NCBI GenBank assembly: GCA_023957475.1 | Contig: JAMLHA010000005.1 | Location: forward strand, 62,001 to 126,000 | From: Crocinitomicaceae bacterium | Lineage (GTDB): Bacteria; Bacteroidota; Bacteroidia; Flavobacteriales_D; Crocinitomicaceae | DNA: 64,000 bases | Direction of reading: 5' to 3' | Shown: piece by piece, positions 10,969 through 19,365 of the stretch | Layout: every line of letters starts with the position of its first letter | How positions within the stretch are numbered: the first letter of the stretch is position 1 | Position numbers and translations under genes: made by a program | Notes under the pieces: model-generated | The model's database searches: none | What the model was told of the DNA's origin: nothing | Seen by the model: the letters and a program-made list of their open reading frames with translations, nothing else

Positions 10969-11024
10969 AATACTTCTGTTAAAAAATATGTTTCTTGGAA
11001 TCTAATTGTAAAAAAATCAGCCAT
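10965..11024 (-). CDS. Tiny coupled ORF (19 aa) before the 1105-aa gene
   Basis: Reads MADFFTIRFQETYFLTEVL and stops within the ATGA that starts the 1105-aa gene. Its first three residues (MAD) match the start of the 1954-aa protein downstream. The exact 4-bp overlap suggests translational coupling or a leader peptide. Too short to be certain that it is expressed. Confidence 0.35.
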   Translation of the reverse strand: MADFFTIRFQETYFLTEVL

Positions 11025-11028
11025 AGTG

Positions 11029-11115
11029 TTAGATTTTAAGTGAGTTAATCGTGTAATTCGTTCGTAACTTACAATAAATTTCCTGCTGATTTACGGCAGT
11101 AGTTGATGATGCCAT
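11029..11115 (-). CDS. Tiny leader-like ORF (28 aa)
   Basis: Reads MASSTTAVNQQEIYCKLRTN and continues 8 residues to a stop 4 bp before the next tiny ORF. Together the two form a tight chain into the 1105-aa gene, as expected for a leader-peptide region. No homology is recognised; it could also be chance. Confidence 0.3.
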   Translation of the reverse strand: MASSTTAVNQQEIYCKLRTNYTINSLKI

Positions 11116-11293
11116 GGTGTTAGTTTTTAGTTTGTTTGCAATTTACACTAAATTTTATTATGTAGGCATGATTTTTTTGATATTTTACAGCAAATTGATA
11201 TAAAAAAAACAATATAACTTTTTGAAAACACTTATTTAACAAATAACGGTAAAAAGGTCTTCGTCAAGTCTTCACCCCAGCAGAAAAAAACAT

Positions 11294-11339
11294 AAAAACA
11301 AGGGTAATACAAGCTACGTTTCTCTACGCCCTTGTTTTT
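11294..11339. terminator. Perfect 11-bp stem hairpin
   Basis: AAAAACAAGGG (11294-11304) pairs exactly with CCCTTGTTTTT (11329-11339) across a 24-nt loop. The A and T tracts at the outer ends allow it to act as a terminator on either strand. It separates the leftward giant-protein operon from the GC-richer stretch. Confidence 0.5.
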
Positions 11340-11690
11340 AGCGTTCCTTAGCCAGTCGTTCAGAATTCACTTTGTGGCTGTTCACTTGTTTTTCCTGCGT
11401 GGTTCATTTGTTTCCTCAGTCACGGCTACTCTGCCACCCCATACCCCAAATAAGGTTATTTTCGCTAGCTCGTTCCTCATGGCTCAAATGATTTGTAAAA
11501 TGGGGTGTCACCGCCGTTTATTGTTTGGCTCGCCTGCTAAATCGCTCAGGCTTCGGGTTTGTCACAGTTTTTGTAATCCACGTGTTACAGTCGCTTTCTT
11601 CATTACAGCTACAGGAGCCAAATGGCTTTTCCTTTCGCTTTCATTCAGTTCAGCCACTTTCACACTCCCGCAACAAGAGCCCCTTTGTCC

Positions 11691-11715
11691 GTACCCCGAG
11701 CCTGTCGAGGGGCAC
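11691..11715. repeat. Dispersed REP-like palindrome (…GAGCCTGTCGAGG… type)
   Basis: GTACCCC and GGGGCAC flank the core GAGCCTGTCGA. The sequence matches the well-known family of short dispersed palindromes containing a CCTGTCGA/TCGACAGG core seen in many Bacteroidota and other genomes. It argues that this stretch is intergenic. Confidence 0.55.
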
Positions 11716-12046
11716 TTGTTTTTTCCTTTGCTTTCTGCCGTTTCAGTCATTCCGTTGCACTTCATTTCTTCAACCGCATCAGCAACCCACACTTGCCGTT
11801 GGTATCACTCCACACAGGGCGTTTTCACAGCCACCGTTCAACCAACCGCAAGTTTTTCCTACCCAATCCAACGCCAACAAAAACATGCGCCAAACCCTTG
11901 TGCATACTGCAGAGGTCGCAGGTTGTCCAGTCCCTGTCCATTTCCTGCTTTCCCCCTCACTCAACTCGCAGTCGGCTCGCAGCGTTCCAGTCGTCCCTCC
12001 ATTCACTTGCTTCACAGCTTCCGGGAAACCTACAGCTGTTCGCCGT

Positions 12047-12080
12047 GCTGCCTTGCTCCACGCGGCAGCGCTCAAGGCTG
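12047..12080. repeat. Junction hairpin before the CBASS module
   Basis: GCCTTG (12050-12055) and CAAGGC (12073-12078) form a stem around a second inverted repeat (GCTGCC/GGCAGC at 12047-12068). A similar unit, GCCTTGCTCCAC followed by TCAAGGC, recurs at 16190-16220 between the CBASS operon and the kinase pair. The two therefore bracket the CBASS module. Confidence 0.4.
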
Positions 12081-12233
12081 TTTTACCTTTTTCATCTAAT
12101 TTACTGCCAATTAGTTAATTGACAAGAGTATAATTATGTCAAATTGTCATTCGTTATTCAAATTTAGGTCAGAAATGGACATTGGTATTTCATTTGCTAT
12201 CATCTGAATAAAAAATTTATTAATCTAACTATT

Positions 12234-13202
12234 ATGCTAGAAAAAAGTACACATTTAGAAGATGTATTAAAATCACATCGAATGACACACATCGAAGGTT
12301 TGGTGTCTAAACACAAAAGCAAACGAGACGAGATAAAGGAATTATTAGAAGGTAATTATACATCAGATATTTACAGTCCGTTTAACTCAGGCTCCTTTGG
12401 TAAGCACACAGCGATAAATATCAAGTTTGATTTAGATCTTGTTATTCCATTCAAAAGAAATTCTTTTGATACTATCGAAAATATGTTCAATGACGTTTAC
12501 GATTTTCTATACAAGGAATATCATGAATCAGGTATAGCAACTGTTAGAAAACAAAAAGTTTCCATCGGTGTGTTGTTTAAAGCTGATGAAGATGGAGATG
12601 CAATCAATATTGATGTTGTGCCTGGAAGGGAATTAACAAAAGACACCTATTTAGAAGACCGGGATTTAAATATCTATTTCAATGAAAACACTTGGGGATT
12701 TACAAAAGGAACTTACACCAAAACAAATATTCAAGCTCAAATTGATCACATCAAGGCAAGAGACAATGAAAGAAAAGTAATTCGTTTGCTTAAAATTTGG
12801 AAGAATACCAATGGTGAAAAATACAAATCATTTCTTTTGGAACTTTTGACGATAAAAGCCTTTGATAAAGCCACAATATCAGGGAATGATTGGGAAAAAC
12901 TCAAAGGTGTAATGACTTACATCAAAGATAATATTACCAAGGACGATTTCACTCTTAAAGATCCTGGGAACTCAAACAATGATGTTGTAAAATCACTTGA
13001 CACATGGACACGTCAGTTACTTTCTAATAAAATGGGAATAATGATTCAACAAATTGAGAGCAACGCAGAAAATATTAAGTCCTATTTCCCGATCAACGAA
13101 GAATTTGAGGAAAAAGAAGAAAATTCATCTAGTAGTTCTTATGGACTTAAGGGTTCTTCCGTAGGTCCATCAATCCCATCAAACAATCAACGTTTCGGAT
13201 AG
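12234..13202 (+). CDS. CBASS CD-NTase (cGAS/DncV-like nucleotidyltransferase)
   Basis: 322 aa. Established family role: on phage infection, CD-NTases make cyclic di- or trinucleotides that switch on a cell-killing effector. The nucleotidyltransferase core is visible: GS at residues 53-54, the two metal-binding acids in 'FDLDLVIPF' (D66, D68) and the third acid in 'NIDVVPG' (D127). The C-terminus 'SSSSSYGLKGSSVGPSIPSN' is flexible, as expected for a CD-NTase whose end is handled by Cap2. The ATG at 12234 is the first in frame, and cap2 begins 1 bp after the stop. The product nucleotide cannot be read from sequence alone. Confidence 0.92.
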   Translation: MLEKSTHLEDVLKSHRMTHIEGLVSKHKSKRDEIKELLEGNYTSDIYSPFNSGSFGKHTAINIKFDLDLVIPFKRNSFDTIENMFNDVYDFLYKEYHESGIATVRKQKVSIGVLFKADEDGDAINIDVVPGRELTKDTYLEDRDLNIYFNENTWGFTKGTYTKTNIQAQIDHIKARDNERKVIRLLKIWKNTNGEKYKSFLLELLTIKAFDKATISGNDWEKLKGVMTYIKDNITKDDFTLKDPGNSNNDVVKSLDTWTRQLLSNKMGIMIQQIESNAENIKSYFPINEEFEEKEENSSSSSYGLKGSSVGPSIPSNNQRFG

Positions 13203-13203
13203 A

Positions 13204-14859
13204 ATGGATTTTGAATTAATTAATTCAACCATTGCAGCAATTCCCTTCGTTAAGAAAATAAACAGCATCGAACGAAGGGAGTTTTCCATCGTTGGAAATG
13301 TTGAAATTTTATTAGAAGAATTGGGTACTCCATTAACCTTTGACTTTCAAATCAATTCGGAATATCCTCTAAAAAGTTATGATTCAGAATCAATTAATTT
13401 CTCGAACAAAGAGCTTGTATCGTATAATCATGTAATGCAGAATGGAAGTATCTGTATTCATACATCTCACAGCACGAGCATTACTGAAAAATTGAGAATT
13501 GATTTTAACGCTCTAAAAGACTGGATTATAAAATATGTTGTAAACAAGGATGAAGACTTAAACTATGAGCATATAGTGGTAACTGAATCACCCATAAATG
13601 ACACTTATTATTCTTTCATGTTTACAGAATGTAAAGAATCGTTTTATAAAGATGAATTGGGCACAGTCAAATTATCATTGTTTAATGATGGGATATTGAG
13701 GGGGAAGAAGAATTTCAACTTTTTTATTCAGAAGTTTGTACCAATCAATGGAGAACCCAAAAATTGTCAGTGGAATCAATATTACAACAAGCAGAGAGCT
13801 CATTTAGAGGGTTTATACTATTATATTGAAGATGCTCCTGTAACGAATGGTCGGTTCGCTTACACGAACTGGAGTGAATTAAATCTACCACAGAATTTAT
13901 TGAACCTTTTACATCAGCACGAACGTGAAAAACGTGAAAAATTAAAAGGAAGAGTTATTCCACTGTTTATTGGATATAAAACTGTTGGGACTGAAATCCA
14001 TTGGCAAGCGGCCTTACTGGAGATTGGGAAATTTCCAATAAAGGGAGTTCCGGAAAAATTTAATGGTCATAAAACCGGTAAATGGAATACCCATTTGGTT
14101 GATACGGAGATTAAATGGGGATTAACCAGAAATTCATCATATCAATACTTTTTTGGACGTGGTGTATTTTCCAAAGTACTCACGGAAAAGAAAATTTTAA
14201 TTATCGGTGTTGGTGCTGTTGGCAGCATTATTGCCCAAACCTTGACAAGAGGCGGTTGTAAATACATTGATTTTATTGATCATGACATTAAAGAACCTGA
14301 AAATGTCTGTAGATCTGAATACAAATTTGCGAATGGAATTACAAGTAAAACTGTAGAATTGGAGAAAAATCTATATGAAATTTCACCATTTCTGAACTCC
14401 ATAAAATTGAATGACAACTATTTTGAGACGCTAATAAAAACATTTTATTCTGATACGAAACGTCAAAAGAAATTCATTGATGATTTAAAGCCATACGACT
14501 TAATCTTTGACTGTTCCACTGACAACGATTTAATGTATGTATTAAACTCTTTGAAGCTGGAAACAGATTTGATCAATATTTCAATTACCAATCATGCTAA
14601 AGAACTGATTTGCGCATTTCATCCCAACATCTACAATTTTGTAAACAATCAGTTCTCAAATGTCTTGAAAAATGACGTTGAGGATTTGTATGAACCAACT
14701 GGATGCTGGAATCCGACATTCAAAGCTTCGTACAATGACATCAATGTTCTCGTTCAGCTTGCACTTAAACATATAAATAAAATAATTAGCGGAGAAAAAG
14801 CAAAAAACAATTTCGTAATTCACGAAGCTGATAACTCTTTAAAAATCGTTGAATTTTGA
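13204..14859 (+). CDS. cap2: Cap2: fused E2-E1 ubiquitin-transfer-like enzyme of type II CBASS
   Basis: 551 aa. The N-terminal E2-like domain (about 1-120) ends with 'MQNGSICIHT', whose Cys84 fits the E2 active site. The E1/ThiF adenylation domain (about 315-540) has the nucleotide loop 'ILIIGVGAVGS' and a downstream 'TGCWNPTFKASYND' that fits the E1 catalytic-Cys segment. Established role: Cap2 covalently attaches the CD-NTase C-terminus to a target, priming nucleotide synthesis. The gene lies 1 bp after the CD-NTase gene and its stop overlaps the TTG start of cap3. Length and domain order are normal for full type II CBASS. Confidence 0.92.
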   Translation: MDFELINSTIAAIPFVKKINSIERREFSIVGNVEILLEELGTPLTFDFQINSEYPLKSYDSESINFSNKELVSYNHVMQNGSICIHTSHSTSITEKLRIDFNALKDWIIKYVVNKDEDLNYEHIVVTESPINDTYYSFMFTECKESFYKDELGTVKLSLFNDGILRGKKNFNFFIQKFVPINGEPKNCQWNQYYNKQRAHLEGLYYYIEDAPVTNGRFAYTNWSELNLPQNLLNLLHQHEREKREKLKGRVIPLFIGYKTVGTEIHWQAALLEIGKFPIKGVPEKFNGHKTGKWNTHLVDTEIKWGLTRNSSYQYFFGRGVFSKVLTEKKILIIGVGAVGSIIAQTLTRGGCKYIDFIDHDIKEPENVCRSEYKFANGITSKTVELEKNLYEISPFLNSIKLNDNYFETLIKTFYSDTKRQKKFIDDLKPYDLIFDCSTDNDLMYVLNSLKLETDLINISITNHAKELICAFHPNIYNFVNNQFSNVLKNDVEDLYEPTGCWNPTFKASYNDINVLVQLALKHINKIISGEKAKNNFVIHEADNSLKIVEF

Positions 14860-15323
14860 AATTAACAAAGAAACATAACGACCTGAATTTGTATATCGAA
14901 GAAGACCTGATCGAAGAAATAGGTGCGATTGCATTAAAACACTATCCGAATGAATTTGGAGGTTTTCTTGTCGGAAAATATTCTTCGGATTTTAAGTCTG
15001 TTGAAATAACAGATGTTATCCTCCCAAAGAAATACAAAAGTACACCAACACTTTTTCTGAGATCAACAGATGGTTTGGAAGGAGTATTTCAGAAACTATT
15101 TGAAGAAAAGCAGCAATACTACATTGGAGAATGGCATACCCATCCAAACGGATCTTCAAATTATAGCACAACAGACTTGGATGCTATGATTGAAAACGCA
15201 AACTGTGAGACTGTTCAAATAAAGAATCCTGTCCTGCTAATTTTAAGCATAACCAAAAGTGCTGTCAGAGACTTCACTTTTTACTATTATGATAATGAAA
15301 AACTAATTTCTTATGAGCAATAA
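14856..15323 (+). CDS. cap3: Cap3: JAMM/MPN isopeptidase of type II CBASS
   Basis: 155 aa with a complete JAMM zinc site: Glu33 in 'NEFGGFLVG', then H94-T-H96-P, S104 and D107 in 'EWHTHPNGSSNYSTTD'. Established role: Cap3 reverses Cap2 conjugation and thereby restrains CD-NTase activity. The start is a TTG (14856) embedded in the TGA stop of cap2 (TTGA). No ATG occurs before residue 111, so TTG is the only sensible start. The end overlaps the following nuclease gene by 11 bp, placing all four genes in one translationally coupled operon. Confidence 0.9.
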   Translation: MKLTKKHNDLNLYIEEDLIEEIGAIALKHYPNEFGGFLVGKYSSDFKSVEITDVILPKKYKSTPTLFLRSTDGLEGVFQKLFEEKQQYYIGEWHTHPNGSSNYSTTDLDAMIENANCETVQIKNPVLLILSITKSAVRDFTFYYYDNEKLISYEQ

Positions 15324-16146
15324 AATAGACATCAAAATGTTGTTTGGCGGTTTGCAAAGCCAAATGAATGCGCAATTAAATACAAACAGAGAATTCATTA
15401 CACATCCAGGTTCCAAAGGTGATGCCCTGGAAAATGCATGGATTGAGTGGCTAAGTAAATATCTCCCAAATCGATACAGTGTTGACAAAGCAATTGTTAT
15501 TGATCACGAAGGAAATACAAGCCATCAAATGGACATAGTAATTTATGATAATTGGTTTACACCATTCATATTTTCTCAAAATGGCTTTCATTATATTCCA
15601 GCAGAAGGTGTTTACGCTGTTTTTGAAGTTAAGCCCGATTTGAAAGGTAATGTAGATGGAAAATCATACATAGAATATGCTGCTCTCAAAATTGAAAGCG
15701 TCAGAACCTTAAAAAGAACTTCTACAAAAATGATCAATTCTGGAGCAGATGTACCAGCTAGACCTTTAACGAAAATATTGGGCGGTATCTTGACCAGTAC
15801 AAATACTATAAAAAATGTATCGACTATCGAAAAACATATAAAAGCTCATACTGGTTTAAAGAGTATTGATTTTGGTTGCGTAGCAGATTATGGTAGTTTT
15901 TACGTCGAATATGATGGTGAAGAAGACATCACTCTAAGACGAGAAGAAGACTTTGATAAACGCTACCTTGACTATTACTCAAATAGAACATTTAAAGGCG
16001 TTTCCTTCAGTAAACCAGAAAATTCATTGGTTACTTTCTTCATGCAATTAACGAGGTACTTGCAACAAGCAATTGGAACCGTTCCTGCAATCAATCTTCA
16101 ATCATATTTAGATAAAATTGATGAAGAAATCGATGAAGAAATCTAG
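15313..16146 (+). CDS. Putative CBASS effector: PD-(D/E)XK nuclease (DUF6602-like)
   Basis: 277 aa. A restriction-endonuclease-like active site is visible: Glu40 in 'GDALENAW', Asp74 in 'HQMDIVIYD' and E105-V-K107 in 'AVFEVKPD', with hydrophobic strands before each. The sequence resembles the DUF6602 family; I cannot confirm this without a profile search. There is no SAVED, TM or patatin domain, so the nucleotide sensor, if any, would be in the C-terminal half (about 120-277). It overlaps cap3 by 11 bp and is the only gene in the operon without a synthesis or control role, which makes it the likely effector. The effector is last rather than first, which is less usual. Confidence 0.75.
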   Translation: MSNKIDIKMLFGGLQSQMNAQLNTNREFITHPGSKGDALENAWIEWLSKYLPNRYSVDKAIVIDHEGNTSHQMDIVIYDNWFTPFIFSQNGFHYIPAEGVYAVFEVKPDLKGNVDGKSYIEYAALKIESVRTLKRTSTKMINSGADVPARPLTKILGGILTSTNTIKNVSTIEKHIKAHTGLKSIDFGCVADYGSFYVEYDGEEDITLRREEDFDKRYLDYYSNRTFKGVSFSKPENSLVTFFMQLTRYLQQAIGTVPAINLQSYLDKIDEEIDEEI

Positions 16147-16189
16147 TTATCAAGAATTCAAAAATAAAAAATGAACGCTAACTTTCCTT

Positions 16190-16220
16190 GCCGCCTTGCT
16201 CCACTCAGTTCAAGGCCGAC
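16190..16220. repeat. Junction hairpin after the CBASS module
   Basis: Contains GCCTTGCTCCAC followed by TCAAGGC, so GCCTTG can pair with CAAGGC. It matches the unit at 12047-12080 on the other side of the CBASS operon. The text before it (AAAAAATGAACGC) recurs after the kinase pair at 18563. This suggests a module boundary. Confidence 0.4.
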
Positions 16221-16286
16221 GACCACAAATAAACTGATAAACAATTTTAATTAATAATTATTGGACAATAAAAGTACTATACATAT

Positions 16287-17774
16287 ATGGCAAAAATTGC
16301 ATTTTCGGAAAATCAAGAGTTTGGTTCTTGGCGTTTAATTTCAAGGCATTCAGGAGGTGGAAACAGTTCAGTTTGGAAAGTAGAACATCTGGAAAATGGT
16401 GAAAAGCATATAATGAAGTTATTGCGTAAATCACACGATACCGCTAAGCTAAGATTTCAGGATGAAATAAAAATCATTAGTGAAAATCAAGACAATGATG
16501 GTGTCATGCACATTATTGATTATTCCACTGATTCCGAGATACTATGGTATGTAATGCCTGAATCTCAAACATTGAATAAGTTTCTTGAAAAAAAGGATTC
16601 AACGGCTGTAATGATTGCAATTTTAGAAATAGCAAAAGTACTAAGTCCTTTACATGACAAAGGTGTATCTCACCGTGATATAAAACCACAGAATTTGTTC
16701 TACAGAGATGGGAAATACATAATTGGAGATTTTGGTCTGGTCGATTATCCTGAAAAAATCAAAGGATTAACGATACAGGGCAGCTCACTTGGTCCCAGAT
16801 GGACTATCGCTCCAGAAATGAGAAACAATCCGGAAACCGCTGATGGTAGCAAAGCAGACGTATACAGCTTGTCTAAAACAATGTGGATTCTATTAACATT
16901 AATTGATAAGGGTTTTGAAGGACAATATTCTCCAACGGGGTCAATAGGTTTAGCAAATTACGCTCCTGATCTTTATCTAAATGTACTTGAGGATTTATTA
17001 GTCCAATCTACCGAAAATGATCCTAATTTACGCCCATCAATCGATGAGTTCATTGAGATATTAGAAAATTGGATTGATCTACAAGAAGATTGGCTGAAGA
17101 TGAATGATTTAGATTGGAAAAAGGTGCAATCTAAGTTATTCCCATTAAATACACCTACCTATGCTGAATGGACAAGTTTAAATGATATATGTTCAATATT
17201 GAATATTGTTGGAGGCATTAAAGCTTTAAATCATGCTTTCTTTAATGATGGAGGTGGTTTGGATCTGGAAGGCGCTAAATTATCAGCTACAGAGCAAGGA
17301 TGTTTAGAACTAGATTTTGGATTAACTTATTTGGTAAAACCTAAAAGGCTAATGTTTTGTTCGTTTAATAATGATCCGGAGTGGAACTACTTTTATTGCG
17401 AATTTGATAAAATTGAACCTATTTATGAAAAGTTTCACGAAGATGGACGTGAAGAAGTGATTGAACTCGAGACAGGGGAATATAAACCTTGGGATTATGT
17501 AGAATATTTCTATGAAAAGTATGATAATGGATATACTGATTACCCCAAAAAGTATAGAAGTATTCATCGTTGTTCAGGTGGAAATATTGTGATATTTAGA
17601 AAAACGTCATCTTATAATCGAACTCCATCAACATATGATGGAAGACATTCGGAAATGGGATCTGAAAAGTTTCGAGAATATATCCAAGATCTTGTTGATA
17701 TAGGTTACAAGGTAACTATTGTTAGGGATGATGATGGAAAACCTGTTGGCAAACATTTTACTCACAGAATCTAA
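16287..17774 (+). CDS. Hanks-type Ser/Thr protein kinase with unknown C-terminal domain
   Basis: 495 aa, soluble. The kinase domain spans about 12-270: Gly loop 'SGGGNSSVWKVEH' (22-34), Lys44 in 'HIMKLLRK', catalytic 'HRDIKPQN' (D131), 'GDFGLVDYP' (DFG 148-150) and APE (175-177). All catalytic residues are present, so it should be active. Residues about 285-495 form an Asp/Tyr-rich domain I do not recognise. No transmembrane or PASTA region is seen, unlike housekeeping kinases. It lies next to CBASS and 13 bp before a second unknown gene, so a two-gene defence or stress module is plausible but unproven. Confidence 0.85.
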   Translation: MAKIAFSENQEFGSWRLISRHSGGGNSSVWKVEHLENGEKHIMKLLRKSHDTAKLRFQDEIKIISENQDNDGVMHIIDYSTDSEILWYVMPESQTLNKFLEKKDSTAVMIAILEIAKVLSPLHDKGVSHRDIKPQNLFYRDGKYIIGDFGLVDYPEKIKGLTIQGSSLGPRWTIAPEMRNNPETADGSKADVYSLSKTMWILLTLIDKGFEGQYSPTGSIGLANYAPDLYLNVLEDLLVQSTENDPNLRPSIDEFIEILENWIDLQEDWLKMNDLDWKKVQSKLFPLNTPTYAEWTSLNDICSILNIVGGIKALNHAFFNDGGGLDLEGAKLSATEQGCLELDFGLTYLVKPKRLMFCSFNNDPEWNYFYCEFDKIEPIYEKFHEDGREEVIELETGEYKPWDYVEYFYEKYDNGYTDYPKKYRSIHRCSGGNIVIFRKTSSYNRTPSTYDGRHSEMGSEKFREYIQDLVDIGYKVTIVRDDDGKPVGKHFTHRI

Positions 17775-17787
17775 AAATAAAATCCAT

Positions 17788-18564
17788 ATGAGGACGGAAA
17801 AGATTTGGGATAAAGACAATAATAGTTTTTTAAGAGCTTTCTATCATGATAATATTGAAAAAGTGAATCCAGTAGAATACTACACGAATTTCATGATTTT
17901 TAAAAGTATGGTTCTCGAAAGAGATATGTTAGAGAGTAAGGATCTGATTTTAGCAAAAACAGTCCCTGATAGTTTTCTCAGAAAGAGAGCCGAAGAACAT
18001 TCATCTGAGTTAATTGCTTCACTACGTTCGGATAAAGTTGATGAAAGAGTTTTGAAGATTTTTGAAACTTTTCGCAAAAAAGACCAAGAGAAATTATGGA
18101 AAAATCAAACAATTAATCCCGACCAATTGTGCGATCTAATTTTCTTATCGTTTGAAAAATACGGGTATCTATATAGTCATTATCGATTCGAAATTTTGGA
18201 TTCAGGTTCAAAAAGTAAAATGCTACCGAAAGCCTTTCACCAGAATAAAGATGGACAGATTGAAAAAATTGGAAAAACTAATGTTTCAGATGGAGAGTTA
18301 AAGAACGTGCTGTTACATCGTAAAGTAATTGTAGCTCATATTTTTGAAAAAGACGAATGTTGGCATTCATTATTCCTCACTTATAACAGTTTGAAAGGTG
18401 AAGAGAATTGGAATAATGGGCAAGCTCATTTCCATTACATATCAAGTGCCTTTAATCTTACTAAAGAAGAATTCATTGAAAGCATGAGATCAGGCAAATA
18501 TCTTTCGACAAAAATTCATATCACCTTGAAAGATTATGGGCATCAAGTTAATACTAAAAAATAA
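17788..18564 (+). CDS. Unknown partner of the Ser/Thr kinase
   Basis: 258 aa from the ATG at 17788 (MRTEKIWDKDNN), 13 bp after the kinase stop. An earlier in-frame ATG at 17719 would overlap the kinase by 56 bp and is less likely. The protein is soluble and charged, with a C-terminal conserved-looking segment 'NNGQAHFHYISSAFNL' near residue 210 containing two close His residues. I do not recognise the family. Its tight spacing implies cotranscription with the kinase, so it may be the kinase's substrate or effector. Confidence 0.75.
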   Translation: MRTEKIWDKDNNSFLRAFYHDNIEKVNPVEYYTNFMIFKSMVLERDMLESKDLILAKTVPDSFLRKRAEEHSSELIASLRSDKVDERVLKIFETFRKKDQEKLWKNQTINPDQLCDLIFLSFEKYGYLYSHYRFEILDSGSKSKMLPKAFHQNKDGQIEKIGKTNVSDGELKNVLLHRKVIVAHIFEKDECWHSLFLTYNSLKGEENWNNGQAHFHYISSAFNLTKEEFIESMRSGKYLSTKIHITLKDYGHQVNTKK

Positions 18565-18618
18565 AAAATGAACGCAAAGTTAGGTCTTGTCTTTCCTTTC
18601 TTCAAGGTCAAGCCCTAC

Positions 18619-18747
18619 GGGTTTTGCTAAAAAAATCTCCACCTCAGTTTTCGTAGTATTACTCAAATCTTTTTATCTCATCCATTCTGTATTCAGAATC
18701 CAAAATTCAGTATTTAGATGAGGTAGTATTTTTTATAGCAAAAAACC
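18619..18747. repeat. Long imperfect inverted repeat in a 330-bp gene-free gap
   Basis: The arms at 18619-18646 (GGTTTTGCTAAAAAAATC...) and 18718-18747 (...GATTTTTT-like, ending TAGCAAAAAACC) are imperfect reverse complements ending in CCACCTCA/TGAGGTAG. The rest of 18565-18893 is T-rich and holds no gene. It probably carries the promoter for the gene at 18894. Confidence 0.4.
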
Positions 18748-18893
18748 TTGCATCCAGTTCATCCAAGTCCTGAAAAATGGGCTTTCTTTTTTCTTTTTTT
18801 TCGGCTTTTTAGTCGTTTTTTTTCTCTCTTTCTTTTGGAATAATTAGGCGGAGCGAAGCGACAGAAAAGAAGCATAATTTTAAACCGATAATT

Positions 18894-19301
18894 ATGTTTC
18901 AATTAAAAACCTATCGCCCAGGAATGAGAGAAGAAAAACATTCCTTTTTTATTCTGAATCGTGGACTAAACACAGGTAAACCGATGAATGAGCCTTGTCC
19001 GAATTGCTTTGTTTGCATCTGTAATAGCAGAGAAGATAAAGAAACTTTGTACTGGTTGTTGTTTGCATTGTGGCAAAGTAAGGAAATCAAACGTCAGTTA
19101 ATCGGCTCGGTCATTCTGTATATTCGGAAAAGAGATTTGGAGAAAATAATCCAACAAAAAGCGCAAAGGCATATTTTGTTAACTGTTAAAAAGTCCATGC
19201 CTGTACTACGTGAGTTTCACCGAAAAGAACAAGCATTTCTCAAAATGTCCGCACAAGTACGTGAACTAAAAACAGCTTTTTTATGCAGCTTGGTTAGATA
19301 A
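18894..19301 (+). CDS. Conserved small Bacteroidota protein (DUF6943-like)
   Basis: 135 aa beginning MFQLKTYRPGMREEKHSFF. A 'LNRGLNTGKPMNEPCPNCF' segment (about 23-41) is conserved-looking, with Cys-rich 'PCPNCFVCIC'. I associate this pattern with a small Bacteroidota family (DUF6943), but this needs a profile check. The C-terminal half is basic and helical. A shared bidirectional terminator separates it from three convergent small genes. Function unknown. Confidence 0.7.
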   Translation: MFQLKTYRPGMREEKHSFFILNRGLNTGKPMNEPCPNCFVCICNSREDKETLYWLLFALWQSKEIKRQLIGSVILYIRKRDLEKIIQQKAQRHILLTVKKSMPVLREFHRKEQAFLKMSAQVRELKTAFLCSLVR

Positions 19302-19305
19302 AATG

Positions 19306-19349
19306 GAAAACGCCCGGTTACTGCGCAAAGGCGAAGTACGGGCGTTTTC
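19306..19349. terminator. Bidirectional terminator between convergent genes
   Basis: GAAAACGCCCG (19306-19316) pairs perfectly with CGGGCGTTTTC (19339-19349). It begins 5 bp after the stop of the gene at 18894-19301 and lies just before the 3' end of the leftward gene at 19366, so it fits termination from both sides. Confidence 0.85.
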
Positions 19350-19365
19350 TTTAACAACTATTCAG

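Larger units (their letters stand above)
11116..12233. other. 1.1-kb stretch without a convincing gene; GC-richer core
   Basis: Bases 11116-11290 are AT-rich and probably carry the promoter of the leftward operon. From about 11330 to 12110 the composition becomes GC-richer, and overlapping ORFs run in several frames on both strands, each Ser/Pro/Cys-rich with no domain-like pattern. That is typical of chance ORFs in stop-poor DNA. The stretch contains a hairpin (11294-11339), a dispersed repeat (11691-11715) and a junction hairpin (12047-12080). It could be a decayed gene, a structured RNA or a mobile-element remnant. Confidence 0.5.

Noticed and set aside
11332..12122. Overlapping ORFs of 76-255 codons on both strands
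   Set aside because: Several frames are open at once, composition is Ser/Pro/Cys-rich and no domain-like pattern is visible; treated as chance ORFs.
17719..17787. Longer N-terminus for the kinase partner
   Set aside because: It would overlap the kinase gene by 56 bp and reads as low-information sequence; the ATG at 17788 gives a normal 13-bp gap.
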